From the NCBI RefSeq assembly GCF_028858725.1, contig NC_084766.1, positions 25,961,001 through 26,025,000 on the forward strand: 64,000 bases of DNA, given 5' to 3'. Below the pieces are notes generated by a model, which made no database searches, was not told where the DNA came from, and saw only the letters and a program-made list of their open reading frames with translations. This DNA is from Colius striatus (taxonomy: Eukaryota > Chordata > Aves > Coliiformes > Coliidae). The translations under genes and the position numbers were made by a program. Shown here one piece after another: positions 46,101 through 57,910 of the stretch (the stretch's first letter is position 1; each line of letters starts with the position of its first letter).

Positions 46101-49100
46101 TGTGGGTTTACACCATGTCTATGATGAGGGATGCTCCATCCCTGCTTCTTCATGAGGGATGTTCTGTCCTGTTTGTGCCAGTGACAGATGTCACTGGCAG
46201 TTGGGGTGGTCCATAGATGGGGGCTGAAGTGTGTCCCTGATATAGGAGGGCACCCCAGCACATGACACTCTTTTCTCTAACCTTCCCCATTCCGACCTCT
46301 GGTTTCCCCTTTGCTGCCTGTTCCTGTAAATACACTCTTCACATTTCTTCACAGAGAAAAATAGAAGAGATTGCAGCCAAAAATCCTTCCCAAGCAGCTG
46401 TGGCAGCCACAGGGTGACTCTCTCCTTGACACAGAAGTCGCTCATTCAGTATTCACCTCTGACAACAGATGACTTTTGGCCACTCTCCTTGCTCAGAGAT
46501 GGATGTTCTCTATCCTTTGCTGGGTGCTTCCTCTGCAGCTGGGAGCTGCTTTCACGCCTGTGCAGTCACCCACTGTGTCTCGGGCTGGCAGCCCTCTCTG
46601 GTAGTTTTGTATTTTTAGTGGCCCTTCGTGTGCAATAACATGAATTATCATCTTTTTCTGCTTCCCTGATAAGCATCTTCTTAGCAGAATATTAATGTAT
46701 ATAATTAAGATAGTCTTTTTCTCTTGAATCATGATGTTCATCCCAAAATTGGCTTAATTACACAGCTGCTCCTCGAGAATGAGGCTGTTTGTTTAAAAGC
46801 TTAAATGTGGAGATGGGGGGCAAAATTTCTTCCTCCAAAGAGAAAACCTCCGTTTCACGTTTCTATCTGTCTTGTAAACAGTGGCTTCCCTATTTTAAGG
46901 AGGGGAAGAAGTCAAGGGAATGACACTGCTGATTTTTGGTTTAAGCCTCTGTATAGGGAATGAATGACAAACCCTCTTGATTTATTTTGAGGCATGTCTT
47001 TTTTCCTGCATGATACAGAGTAAAATGCTGGAAGATCTTGCATTTTTGGGTTGGTTCACACTCTGGTTTTCCTTTCTTTCTGATGTCTTAAAACTCAGGC
47101 ATTCCCAACAACCAGACAAAACCTGTCAGGTAAGACACCTGCTTTCCACAAGCTTCAAGTTTACAAGCTGTAAACTGAGCTTTAACAGCAGCCTTAACCT
47201 ATTGATGCTACAACAACATGGAAGAAAAATGCCTCCAGACAAGTCTGTGGGATTATTCCAGCTTTCTGTGAGGCAGCTGAGAAGCTATGTTCCATTTTAC
47301 TGTCAATTCCTCTGCTTTAAACATTGCTGCTCTGCTGCTGTAAACTATCAGCCCTTCCTGTGAGTATGTTCGTGTTTGGAACTATGCAGTAAATCAGATT
47401 ATAGCTGCCCTTTATTAACTCTGATGCCCAAGATTTCAGCTGTAGAGCTTTGATACAGAGAAAATGAATGAGGATGGTTAAAGTCAAATATAAATAGAGC
47501 TCATTAAAAAACAAACAAACCAGCCTCTGTTTCATTATGTGACTCCAAACTGCACCATGAGAACAGAAGTAGCTCTCATTAAAGTCCCCTGGCAGCCTCA
47601 TTCTCTTTATCTTCTTCTGCAAACTCGCTCACAAGCTCCGAGGAGCTCTTGGGGACTTGAAACCAATCAGCACCTTGGAATAGAAAAGGGAGAAAGCAAA
47701 CAGAAGAAGCCTGTGTGCATATGCATGCAATAAAATAGGTGTAGCTCTGTCAGCACATCCACATCCTGTCCAGGCTCCTAATTGCGTCTGTGCAGAGAAC
47801 CACTGTTCCCCCCTGCACCTAAGACCCCTCTCCTGTATTGTCAGCAGCACCCTCTCCTCACCTTACTAGGCTAAGCCAGAGGAGCTCCCCAATTCCTCCT
47901 GTTGTGCCCAGTGCCTTGATCGGTGGGTGTTGGTGCTGCGAGTGCTGATGCTGCTGGGGAGCAGCTCTGCGTTACCCCTCCTGCACGCTGCTGCAGATGG
48001 GTGGCACCTAGGGATGGGGTCAGGATCACTCCCCAGCTCGTGGGGAGAACACCCCCTCTGTGCCCCCCTGACCACCATAGCAACGCCTAGCATTGCCTGT
48101 AAAGTGAGAATAAGCTGCTTATTCCTGAGCACAGCCTGTGGGGAGCCTCTGCCCTTTCATCACCACAGCCGCTAGAAAAGCTCAGAGTCTGATCTATACA
48201 CTCCCCTTCCCTTGTAGGTGGGTTTGTTCATTTCTGATGGGTTTTTAAGTACATATGTTTTGGGGGAAGGGAGAAAGGGAAAAAAGCAGTGATGTAGTCA
48301 GAATGGGAAAAAATCCAGCTATGGTAACAAAATATAGTGTGTTATCAGTCTGTGCTGAAGAAGGAGAGGTTGCAGAATGGTACCCAAAGCTTCCAGTTCA
48401 CTAATGCAATCAACCATTAACTTTAATGAGGCTTCAGCTGTAGCCTTAATGAATAGGACACACTTACCTTCATGGGATCCTGAGTGTGCAGGTACACTGA
48501 ATTGGAAAAAAGTCCTGGAAAGGATATTGGACAGGGTTTGAAAGGAGGACCCGTCATTCTGGAAAGGGAAGCTACTTTTAAAGCAGTGTTAAAATGTATT
48601 TCCTTTTAAAAAGGGTCTCTTAAAGAATACAGAGTGAGTCCCATTAGTGCTAGTGCAATAGCAGAAGTAGGAGATTAATATCCTGTTTAAGGGAATAAAA
48701 CTGCAATATCTCTTGAGCAAATTTATTCCCACATGAACAGGAGAGCTCAAAAGCAAATAGCAGCTTTACACTCTTTACAATTGCACCCCTGGAACACACA
48801 TGGAGCCTGCAAGGAACCTGGCTCTATCATTTGCACTTTTCTCATGGTTTCCCACTGTGACAAGCACCAGTTCAATCCCACTATTATCATCAGTTCACCC
48901 CCAGCATTAGTAGCATTGGGAACATGAGGTCATGGAGTCCTTGGTATTCTAAAGCAATACATCATCTACTCCTGCTCCCTGCAAGCTGGACTGGCATGAT
49001 GCCTGAGTGCCTGCCACAAGAGCTCCCACCATTCCAATTTTATGTGGAAACCCATTCCAAAGTTCTAATTAATTTTAATTCATGATTGGAGAGCGATTTG

Positions 49101-52100
49101 GTGTGTGCAGATGGAAATCAGTAGAGAAGTGTTAGTTCATCGCTCTTTAGTATTTTTTTATGTATACATATGTTTTACAGAAGGAGTTGCAGCTTACTCA
49201 GAACCTGGACTGGACTGTGCCTGACTGTTTAATTACTGTTTACACAGAAGTAATTTGCAAAGTGATAATTTCCGAAATCACTGCATTCCAGTCCAATAAA
49301 TATTTAATGCTTCCATCTGCCATTCTTCGGTTAGTTACCAACCTGTAAGATGAAGTCTATGAAACAGTGTCTGCTGTTAGCATAAAGAAGGGGTTTGAAA
49401 TCCAGCTTGCATAGAAACCCAGTCATATTCTCTTTTCTAGACTAAATATGGGTAGGGAGAGCATTGCATATGCAAACAGGTTTATAGCAGGCAGGCCCCT
49501 GTAAAATTACATCTTAATTTTATAAGGGGAAACACACTGAGTCTTCCCTGGTGAGACTGTGACTGCAGATCCTAGGTGTGAATTTTGTGAGGAATCTAGC
49601 TGAAGCGTGCAGCATCTTTTCCAGTGGGAAAAGCCTAATAAAGCAAAGGGCACAGTGGCCATTTCGAAAAGCAAAGAGGAGGTGGAGGAGCTCTGTGCCT
49701 CTGCAGGCGGGAGGGAATACGAGAGGCTGTGCAGGCAGATGAGGCTCCTGTGGGTCATGGTGGGATGTCGACTTCCCTTTCTGCAAAACTGGGGCAGCAG
49801 AACTTGCCTCCCTCAGGCTGCACGGCAGACTTTTTAATTACTGATATTCATGGAGGATTTGGAGCTCTCTGGATGGGAATGCCCTGTGCCAATGAAAATG
49901 TCACTGCTCGCAGTGTGACACGGGGGCCTCGATGATTAGTTCTGTTTTACTGTTTTTCTAGTATAATTATGTTTAATTCATGTGTTCTTTCATCAAAGTG
50001 TCTGTCACTCAGGGCTTGGCCTCATCTTAAATAGCTGGATATAAAATTACAATGTGTTCCTCCAGTGAGACCATATTTCCAGAACATCATGACAGCTTTA
50101 TTATGACACAGGGCTTTCTGTTTAGCTGAATGGATACACTGAATTATCCTTCAAAAAAATCAAAATCTCTTGTGGTTGGATCATTAGATTTGTGCCATAT
50201 TCTGTACAGGGTTACCCTAAATTAACATAATAAGGATCTTGTGTGGTGGCCTTTAAGCTTTCTTGCTGGGGCCAGTAGTTATGCAGGAGGCAAATTGCAA
50301 AGCACCAAGCAAAGCAGGGCTGGTTTCCAGCAGAAGATGCTTCCTCTTGGAGTCCTTCCCCAGCCTAGTGAAGCTTCCAGGGATTATTCAGAAAGTGGTG
50401 AACTAGTGGGAACGACCCTTGTGTCCCCATGGTGCCTAAAGCCACTGCAGGAATCTGGAAGAGTGTTGCTGCCCAGTACCACCACACTTCAAATACCAGA
50501 TCCCAAACTGCTGGTGTGAGCTCCTGTGAGATGGGTGGAAGCCTGTGCCTGTAAATACAGATCTGTAGCTTAGATACTGTTTTTAGCAATGTGTTCAAAT
50601 TATTGCCCAAAGCTATTCCCCACTATACTCTTGAATGTAAAAAAACCCAACCTGTCTAAGCCTAAGAGGGCCCTAATGAAACTGTTCTCCACAGCTTTAT
50701 GCTGTGCAGCTGGATGAAATAACCCCCCAGGGACATGCAACAGCAAAGGTCTTCTCAATGCATTTGATTCAGTTGCTGCTGTAGTGGATGGAGGGCTTTT
50801 GGGATGGGTAGACGCACCAGTGAAGCCACTGGATTAACAATTTTTGCTGGAGTAAGCTTTTGAATTGCTGCTGTGATGGTCTATACTTATGTAGCCAGGT
50901 TCTACAGTCTCCCTTTGGCTTTCATGTGGGTGGTGATGTGCCAGAAAGTGAGAAAAAAAGAGAAGCATGGGAAATTGTGTTGGAAGCATCATTTACAGTA
51001 TTGCTGTGGTACCAGTCCCCCCTCCTTTTGTTTTGAAGGTGGCTTTTAAACTTTGTGGAGCAGGTACTGAATGGCTGTTCTATGGCTTGATTAACCAGCA
51101 TCTAACCTTAGGAAATCCACAGTAGCTGGAAACAAATAATAAATTAAGCAATCCTTTTGGCTGATGGCTGTGCCTCTACTGCCAGTAAAGTGGTGTCCTG
51201 AGCAGCTTTCTTCCTGCTTTTACCTGATTTTCTAAGGGAGCTGGGACCACTGCAGTCAGGTGAAGTGCAGGAGGCCATGAACCATCTCACAATTTCTTAT
51301 TCTTGATTTGGACATGTGCATGGTGGTGGGGCAGTCCTGAGGAGCACGAGGCACTTTCTGTCACCATTGTCTCCTTTTCAGCAATCTCTGTAAGAGAACA
51401 GAATCTGAACACTGCAGAAATCTGCTTGTTAATGTAAGACAGCATGGTCTACTAGTCACAGCAAGACTTAGTGAAGATAAATCCCTCTACTTGATGTTCC
51501 CAGCTCTCCCACGCAGATACGAAGGCGTTTCACCTCTCTGTGCCTCACAGTGCCTGTGCATAGGGATAAAGGAAGGAGAGATGTGGAGTTGCATTATTGT
51601 TGTTATTGTCTAATTCTAACCAGAGCTGAGCAGCAGGAAAGAGCTGGCAGTTCTTGGTTCCTGCTGTCATCATTTAGACCCAAATTAGTGACTCAGTGTG
51701 AGTTCAAAGGAGGTTTGAGCTGAGCAGTGTTGGGTCTGCTGCAGGAGGCCATTTCCTCCCCCAGCACTGGTGGCCACGTGAGAGAATCCATCATGTCAAA
51801 CCATGACACCTCTTATTTCAAATGGTTAGTTTTCAGATGGGTCAGCTTCCTGTATGGGTTTGCTGTGCCATGATAAATCACGGTATGACCAGGGAGAGGA
51901 GCCAGCTCACACATATGAAAAGATCATCTCATGTGGCTTTGCTGAAAATGAAACTTCATTGGAGGGGCTGTACTGTGATTTTCATGTCTTTGTGAACCAC
52001 GAGCCCAGCTTTGTACCATGAATTCCGCAGATGAAGCCAACGAGGCAGCCTTGTTGTGCTGTTTCCATCCATGTATCTCCACCCCAGGAACTGATCTCTT

Positions 52101-55100
52101 GCCTTGCTCAGAGGCCAGGCAAGGCCACTCAATCTATGGAAAAGCAAGCCTCTTGCAAGATAGTACTTTGCTTCTTCATCATCACACTGGAGAGGCTTGT
52201 TTGTGCCACCTCTGTAAGCTTCAGTAGAGGAACTTCCTTCCAAAGACTGTATTAGTATTCTGCAAAGAAAGTGAGAGTGTTTTCTTCATTGAGTCAGCTC
52301 AGAGGACTACTGTATGTCAGCTGTTGTAGGAAATAAAATTCCTGCTCAAAAAAATAAGCATTTTTTATACTTATATTCTGCATTGAATGATTTAGGTTTA
52401 AAAACAAGTCCATTTAAAAGGATGGGGACTGGCTCAGGAGCGCAGTTGCTGTGAGAATCAGCAGCTCCCACGTGTGGAGGATGAGACCCCCAGACTTCTA
52501 CAGTCTCCCGCAACTCAGCCAGCACAGAAAGAGCCTTGTGAAAGAGATAAGCAAAAGCAAGCCAAGGAATGACAGCATTTCCCTAAGACTACATGTCCTG
52601 GGTATTAGACTAGTGCTACGATACAGGAATGTAATAGTTCAAATCTGTCTGATAACCTTTTTGGGTAAATAATAATAAAAAAGCTGTGACAGTTCAGCTC
52701 TAGCTTGACTAACATTGTCATAGTACCTGTCTTGAAGGGAAAAATGCAGTAACACAGAAAGTTTCCTTCTGCCATTTATCAGGTAGGTGGATGTCATCGA
52801 GGGACATTCAGGCCTGTGCAAAGGACCATCACACCCCCCCCATTGGGTCCGCTTCAAGCCTTCTTAAAATACTCTGTTTCTATGTTCTGAACCTTTCTGC
52901 TTGTTGATGCATTTCATCCATTGTATGGAAAACAGCATCCTCCTTCCCACATTTAATGGGGGGATTGCTTCTCTCTAACAGGCAGGAAAGAATGAGTCAG
53001 CAACCCAGGCAATCTGTTTCTCCTTGACTACATTAATAGCATTTGCTAGCATTAAGGGACCTCTGCAGCCCTAGAGAGCAGTATAGGTTGTGTGTTTTCA
53101 GTATTTAATGACCAAGAGGAGACAGAGATAGGTGATAAACTTGGCTAAACATCAAGTGCTGAATGAAAGGGCTTGCATGTGACCAGGTGGGAAGTGTCAG
53201 GTTCGGTGCTGTGCCTTCCACACTTCCCCAGGCATACCTTGTTACATTAAAAGCTTGGAATTGTTTCACTTTGGGTGGAGTTAATTGGAATTAAATGGAA
53301 TGGGCTGCTGGGTCATCTCCTCTGACCTGCATTTTAATGCCACCTCACACATTTCCATTTCCATTCAGTCTGAAAGCAGAATTGAGAAGGCTGCCTGGCA
53401 GTATCTGGTTAGCAGAGATGGATGTTGAAGTTCTGAGACCTGGCTCTGCTCAGCTTTGAGGTAACTGCTGGGAAATGCTGCCTTCCACCAACATGTCTGT
53501 TTTGCATTTGCCTCTCCTGGTTGCAGCCAAGGTATCCTACATCTTTCCCCACTCCCCCTAGGCAGATACTAATGTTCCTGTGTGACTGGCTGAGGAGAGG
53601 TCTGCTTTAAGCAACAAGGAGATGTGGGGAGCTCTACTTTTAACTGCAACTATGTAGTTCCTAATCTGTAGCCCAATCAGCAGTATTTTCATTTAAATAA
53701 TGCTTCTCAGGACAAAGGCTAGAATATAGAGGCTAGCCCTGCTATGACTTACTTGGATGGGAACAGGCTCTGGCTTTCAAAGTGGTAATAACCAGTGTTG
53801 TTGGAGTTTATTTTATGGCAAGCCAGAACCCCAGTCTAGGATTATGGTCCATGTGCTCTGGTGCAGTAAGAAATACACAGTATCTGCCTCAGAGAATGTG
53901 TACCCTTCTTACAGTGTTCTTGTGTAGATTTGTGTGACATGTCTGTCAAGCTCTAGTTAGCTCTGTGTCAAAAGAAACAGCTTTAAGTGCCCCGAAGTTC
54001 AGCCTCATTCAACTTTCTCTTTGTTTTTTCATTTTTAAAAGCAGAAGTAAATGAATTAAAATGGCCACTTAGGTAAGATGACGTTATTTCCAGCTTTCCA
54101 AGAAAGTGTTGGGAAGTACAAACCTTTGGTAGATTTGGCAGCTTCCTTGGAAACTCTATCCCTGTGTGAGAGTACATTAAAAATAATGCTCTCTGGCAGC
54201 TCTTTTGGAGCCTGCTAAAAGGTAGTAACCAACTCTGTATCACTGATTTACTATATCTTCATTAAATCAGCAATCATTAAGATCTCAGACTTACTACTCA
54301 AACTCATGGAGAGGAAAGCAGCTGGTCACAATTTTAATGGACATTTCAGCATTATAGTCTTCCTCTTTCCCCAAACTCAGTGTTGAGGTTCATGCTTTCA
54401 GATGATACTGCAGGATGAACCTCCCAAAGTCTCTCTGATGGCCAGTTCCTGTGTGTAAGTTTGCTTGGCGGTTCTCTGCAGCTGCCTGCTGCTATATTGC
54501 CTCTTCAGCTGGGACTTGATCCAAGTTTGTAAGCAGAGATGAGACTCAGCCTCTGAATTTGGACCTGGGTCTTGATTTTTTTTCTGGAGTGCCAACTGGC
54601 CAAGCGTTGGGTACCAGTTCTACTAATAAACCACACTGGCTGGAGTGATAAAGATCAGTTGCTAAATCTGAGATACCAAAGAAGGTGGTAGCTGTTATTC
54701 AGTGGGGAAATAGATTTACCCCCTTAATTATTGCTAATCAGGGATGTGTGTTGCTGGAAACAATCTTTATATTTTTTGTAGGTCTCTTTCCTTTATTGCA
54801 TAAAGACTTACCTAGTCAACAGTTAGGACAGTGCAAGAGTATGAGTAAACATAAGCTTCTTAATATCTGGCATTCTGATGCTTGGCTGGGAGGAAGATAC
54901 ACAACTTAAAAGTGGGTTGGAAGTGTAACCAATGCTTGGGAAATAACTGTGGCTGAGTTTGGCCCTGAAGGTGTTGGATTTTTCACATTGCAGTGAATGA
55001 GAACTGTAGAATTGTGCTGGAGCTTTGTGTCTGGGGTTGTGGCTTCTCTTGTCTTCAGTGTGAGATGTGACCTGAAGAGTTGCTTTGCTAAGGACACTAA

Positions 55101-56781
55101 GAGGTGGCAATTTTACAACCAAGTAGCTACCAAGAACTTTGGCTATCAAGTAGCTCTGTAATTCCCCAAAGTGTAAGAATAATTTTCTTTATCTGTCAGC
55201 TGCAGGCAAGGTGATTTATCATTTAACACTGTTATCTTAACTATCAATGATAAATGTTCAGCAGAAGCATCTCTTGAAGGCATGCTGTACCTCAAAAGAA
55301 CAGAACCTTTTCTCCCTTTGCACAAATGGCTTATGTTAAGGAGAGCTGGATGTGTGACTGAAGAGGAAGTTGAAGGCACAAAGGCTGGCTCGACAAGGTT
55401 GTGCATGCAGTGCTTTAGTGACATGCACCTTTTTCATGTTCACTGTTCCACAACTGTAACAGCTCTCTGGCACATGGCTTGGGTCCCCAGGGCATCCTTT
55501 ATTTCTAGCACAATGATTTGATGCTCTTTTGTAATTAACTGCATTTATTCTCTTGCATCAATTCTGGGCATGTGGTTACTGCAGAGGCTAACAGGGAATT
55601 TAGGGAAAAAGTATATGGTTATCAACTGGATTGAAAAGATTGATATTAAGGGCAAAGTAAAAGAGTAGAATATGAGTAGCTTTAACAAATTAAGACTAAA
55701 TACATAGATATGTTTACTGTACTTAAGTACAAACATGAGGAAGACTCATTTGAAGTGCTCACTGGATACAGCAAGGATGAAATGAGAGGGGCAAAGTTGA
55801 CATGATAAGCAGGTAAACTTTGAGACACCACTGTGCCATAGCAGCCACAGGCCTTGTAATGTCAGTCTTACTGATTCAGCTCTTGGGTAATAAATTCAGT
55901 CTAGGAACAATCCTTGTCTAGTAGAAAAAATTAATAGACTTGGTCCTGTAGGAATTATTCTGATCCTGATCAGATGTTGATGTGGTCCCTGCTGCAAGTC
56001 TTCCATACCCTGAGTGCTCAGTGATGGTGTGCAGCCAGGGGACCAATACTAGCCTTGTAAGGAGCTGGGTTTTCCAGTGTGATGGGGTAAAAAGCTCTGA
56101 GGTCTGTGGCAGAAAAGCACTATATAATTAGCCAAGGAGGTTGATGTGTGCTGTTCTACCTTTAGCATGTGCGCTGTTACTCAGTACAAACAGCTTTCTT
56201 GGCTGTTGTCGGTGTGGAAGGTGGTGTGGCAGCTCCTCTCGTGCTCTTGTGCATTGCCAGCATCAGTAGATAGACAGCTGGAAAGACCAGGTCTTCAGAT
56301 GTTGGTCTTTTTGGGATCTTCACCAGAGTTTAATGTTGTTCTCCTTTCCCTTGGGCTCTTGCCCAGCCATCTTGTATTGTTTTCAGTGCTTTCAACTGGA
56401 ACCCCTTTATCTGCCTTTGTGTCAATGGACCAATTAAAGTGCTTTGTGCAGTAGAAAACATTCTAACCTCCTGAGGGATGACACTGTCATCTTTTTCCCC
56501 CTCTCCTATCACACAGCTGTATGTATACAAGGGTCTTAATGCCCTGTTTTCTCACTCTCCATCACCCCACTGCCTGGTTGGGCTACAGCCCTTGTAAATT
56601 TGTGGCTTACCTCAGAGCTTCTCATAATTTAAAACAAAACCCTAAACAAGCCTGAAAATAATCTTTCCTTTCCACCATGTTTCTAAACTTTCTTTCGAGG
56701 GCTCTGGCTTTGCTTGCAGGTGGGTTGGCGAGCCCAGGGCCACCCTGCACGGAGCAGAGCTGTCCTCTTGCTTTATCTTCA

Positions 56782-56797
56782 GCGGCCTCTAGTGGGG
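56782..56797 (-). promoter_or_regulatory. CTCF-like motif
   Basis: The minus strand reads CCCCACTAGAGGCCGC, close to the CTCF core CCACTAGAGGGCGC with one mismatch. It lies in otherwise plain intronic sequence about 0.9 kb before the CpG-rich patch at 57661-57910. Binding is inferred from the motif only. Confidence 0.4.
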
Positions 56798-57660
56798 AGA
56801 GTAATATGGTTAAAGCCAGGGCAGGATTCCTCTTGTACTATAACTACTGCTGAATTCGTAGAACAACCAGAGGAGTAAGTTAAGTGTCTGGAGTCTGAGG
56901 TGAACTCTCTTTTATTCCATGTTGGAAGCAAAGGTTGGTGAGTAGAGGAAAAGGCTAATTTAAAAAATAAAAATCAAAGAGGCCACTGTGGGGGATTTAA
57001 AAAAAATAAATATTTAAACTGTAAGGAAAATAAAACTATCTGGAGGTGGATGAGTCACTTTTGTGAGTCAGCAATACTGGGAAGAGGGGATTTAATATTT
57101 GTGAATCAGAAGCAAAAGGTACAGTCTGTTCCCTGCTTGGTGTGAGAGAGAAAATAATGGACAATTTCAAAAAGCTATTTTCTCCCCAGAAGATGAGGAA
57201 GAATCAGGTTATAAACTCATCAGCATCTCATGGTGAATGGCTGCCACCCCTCCTGGTCCCCGGGCTGACTGCACTCAAAGATGCTCATTGCCTTGTGTGT
57301 TTTCCCAAACCTCAGGGCTTCTGGTGGCTTTCTTGGTGTGACCTTGGGCATGTTTCTGGCTCCACTTGCCACACACTTTCTCCTCTATATTATGAGGCCA
57401 TTAACAGTAACTTAAAATGTATGAAGAACCAGACTCTGTGCCTCCAGTAGCCCATTTTCTTCCCCACAGAAAGAAGATGTGTAAATACAGGCAAGTGCTG
57501 CAGGCAAAGGGACGGGGTGGCAAGTGAACTGTGTGGCCATAGATCATGCTCTGGCTCTGCTAGTAAGTCTTTCAAATGCCTGGATGGTGCTGCATGAGAA
57601 TGTAACCACCCAAAATCTCACGGGAGGGAGGATGTACAGCCCAGGGGGAGAGGAGCCAGT

Positions 57661-57910
57661 CCTGGGCTGTCGCAGAGCAAAGGGCGCAGGACCCCGTGCG
57701 CGCAGTGTATGTTCTGTAGCTCCCCAGCCGCAAACGAAGCGGAGGAGGATGAGGATGATGAGTGGGGCCTTCCCCCCGTGTCCGCCAGTGGTCACTGTTG
57801 CTGCGCACACCGGGGGCATTTTGTCTGGCCGGGATGTATAGCCGAGCCCTTCAGCGTGCACAGCCTCTATCCAGGCTAGACCCAGCACGGACACCTCGAA
57901 ATGCGTAAAG
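57661..57910. promoter_or_regulatory. Isolated CpG-rich patch in NEURL1 intron
   Basis: I count 17 CpG dinucleotides in 57661-57900, in sequence that is otherwise CpG-poor. It includes CCCCGTGCGCGCAG, GCCGCAAACGAAGCGG and GCGCACACCGGGGG. Open frames cross it on both strands (plus 57524-57841, minus 57544-58005), but neither resembles a known protein. It might be an internal promoter, such as for an alternative NEURL1 first exon or a noncoding transcript, or a methylation-free enhancer. Confidence 0.4.
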
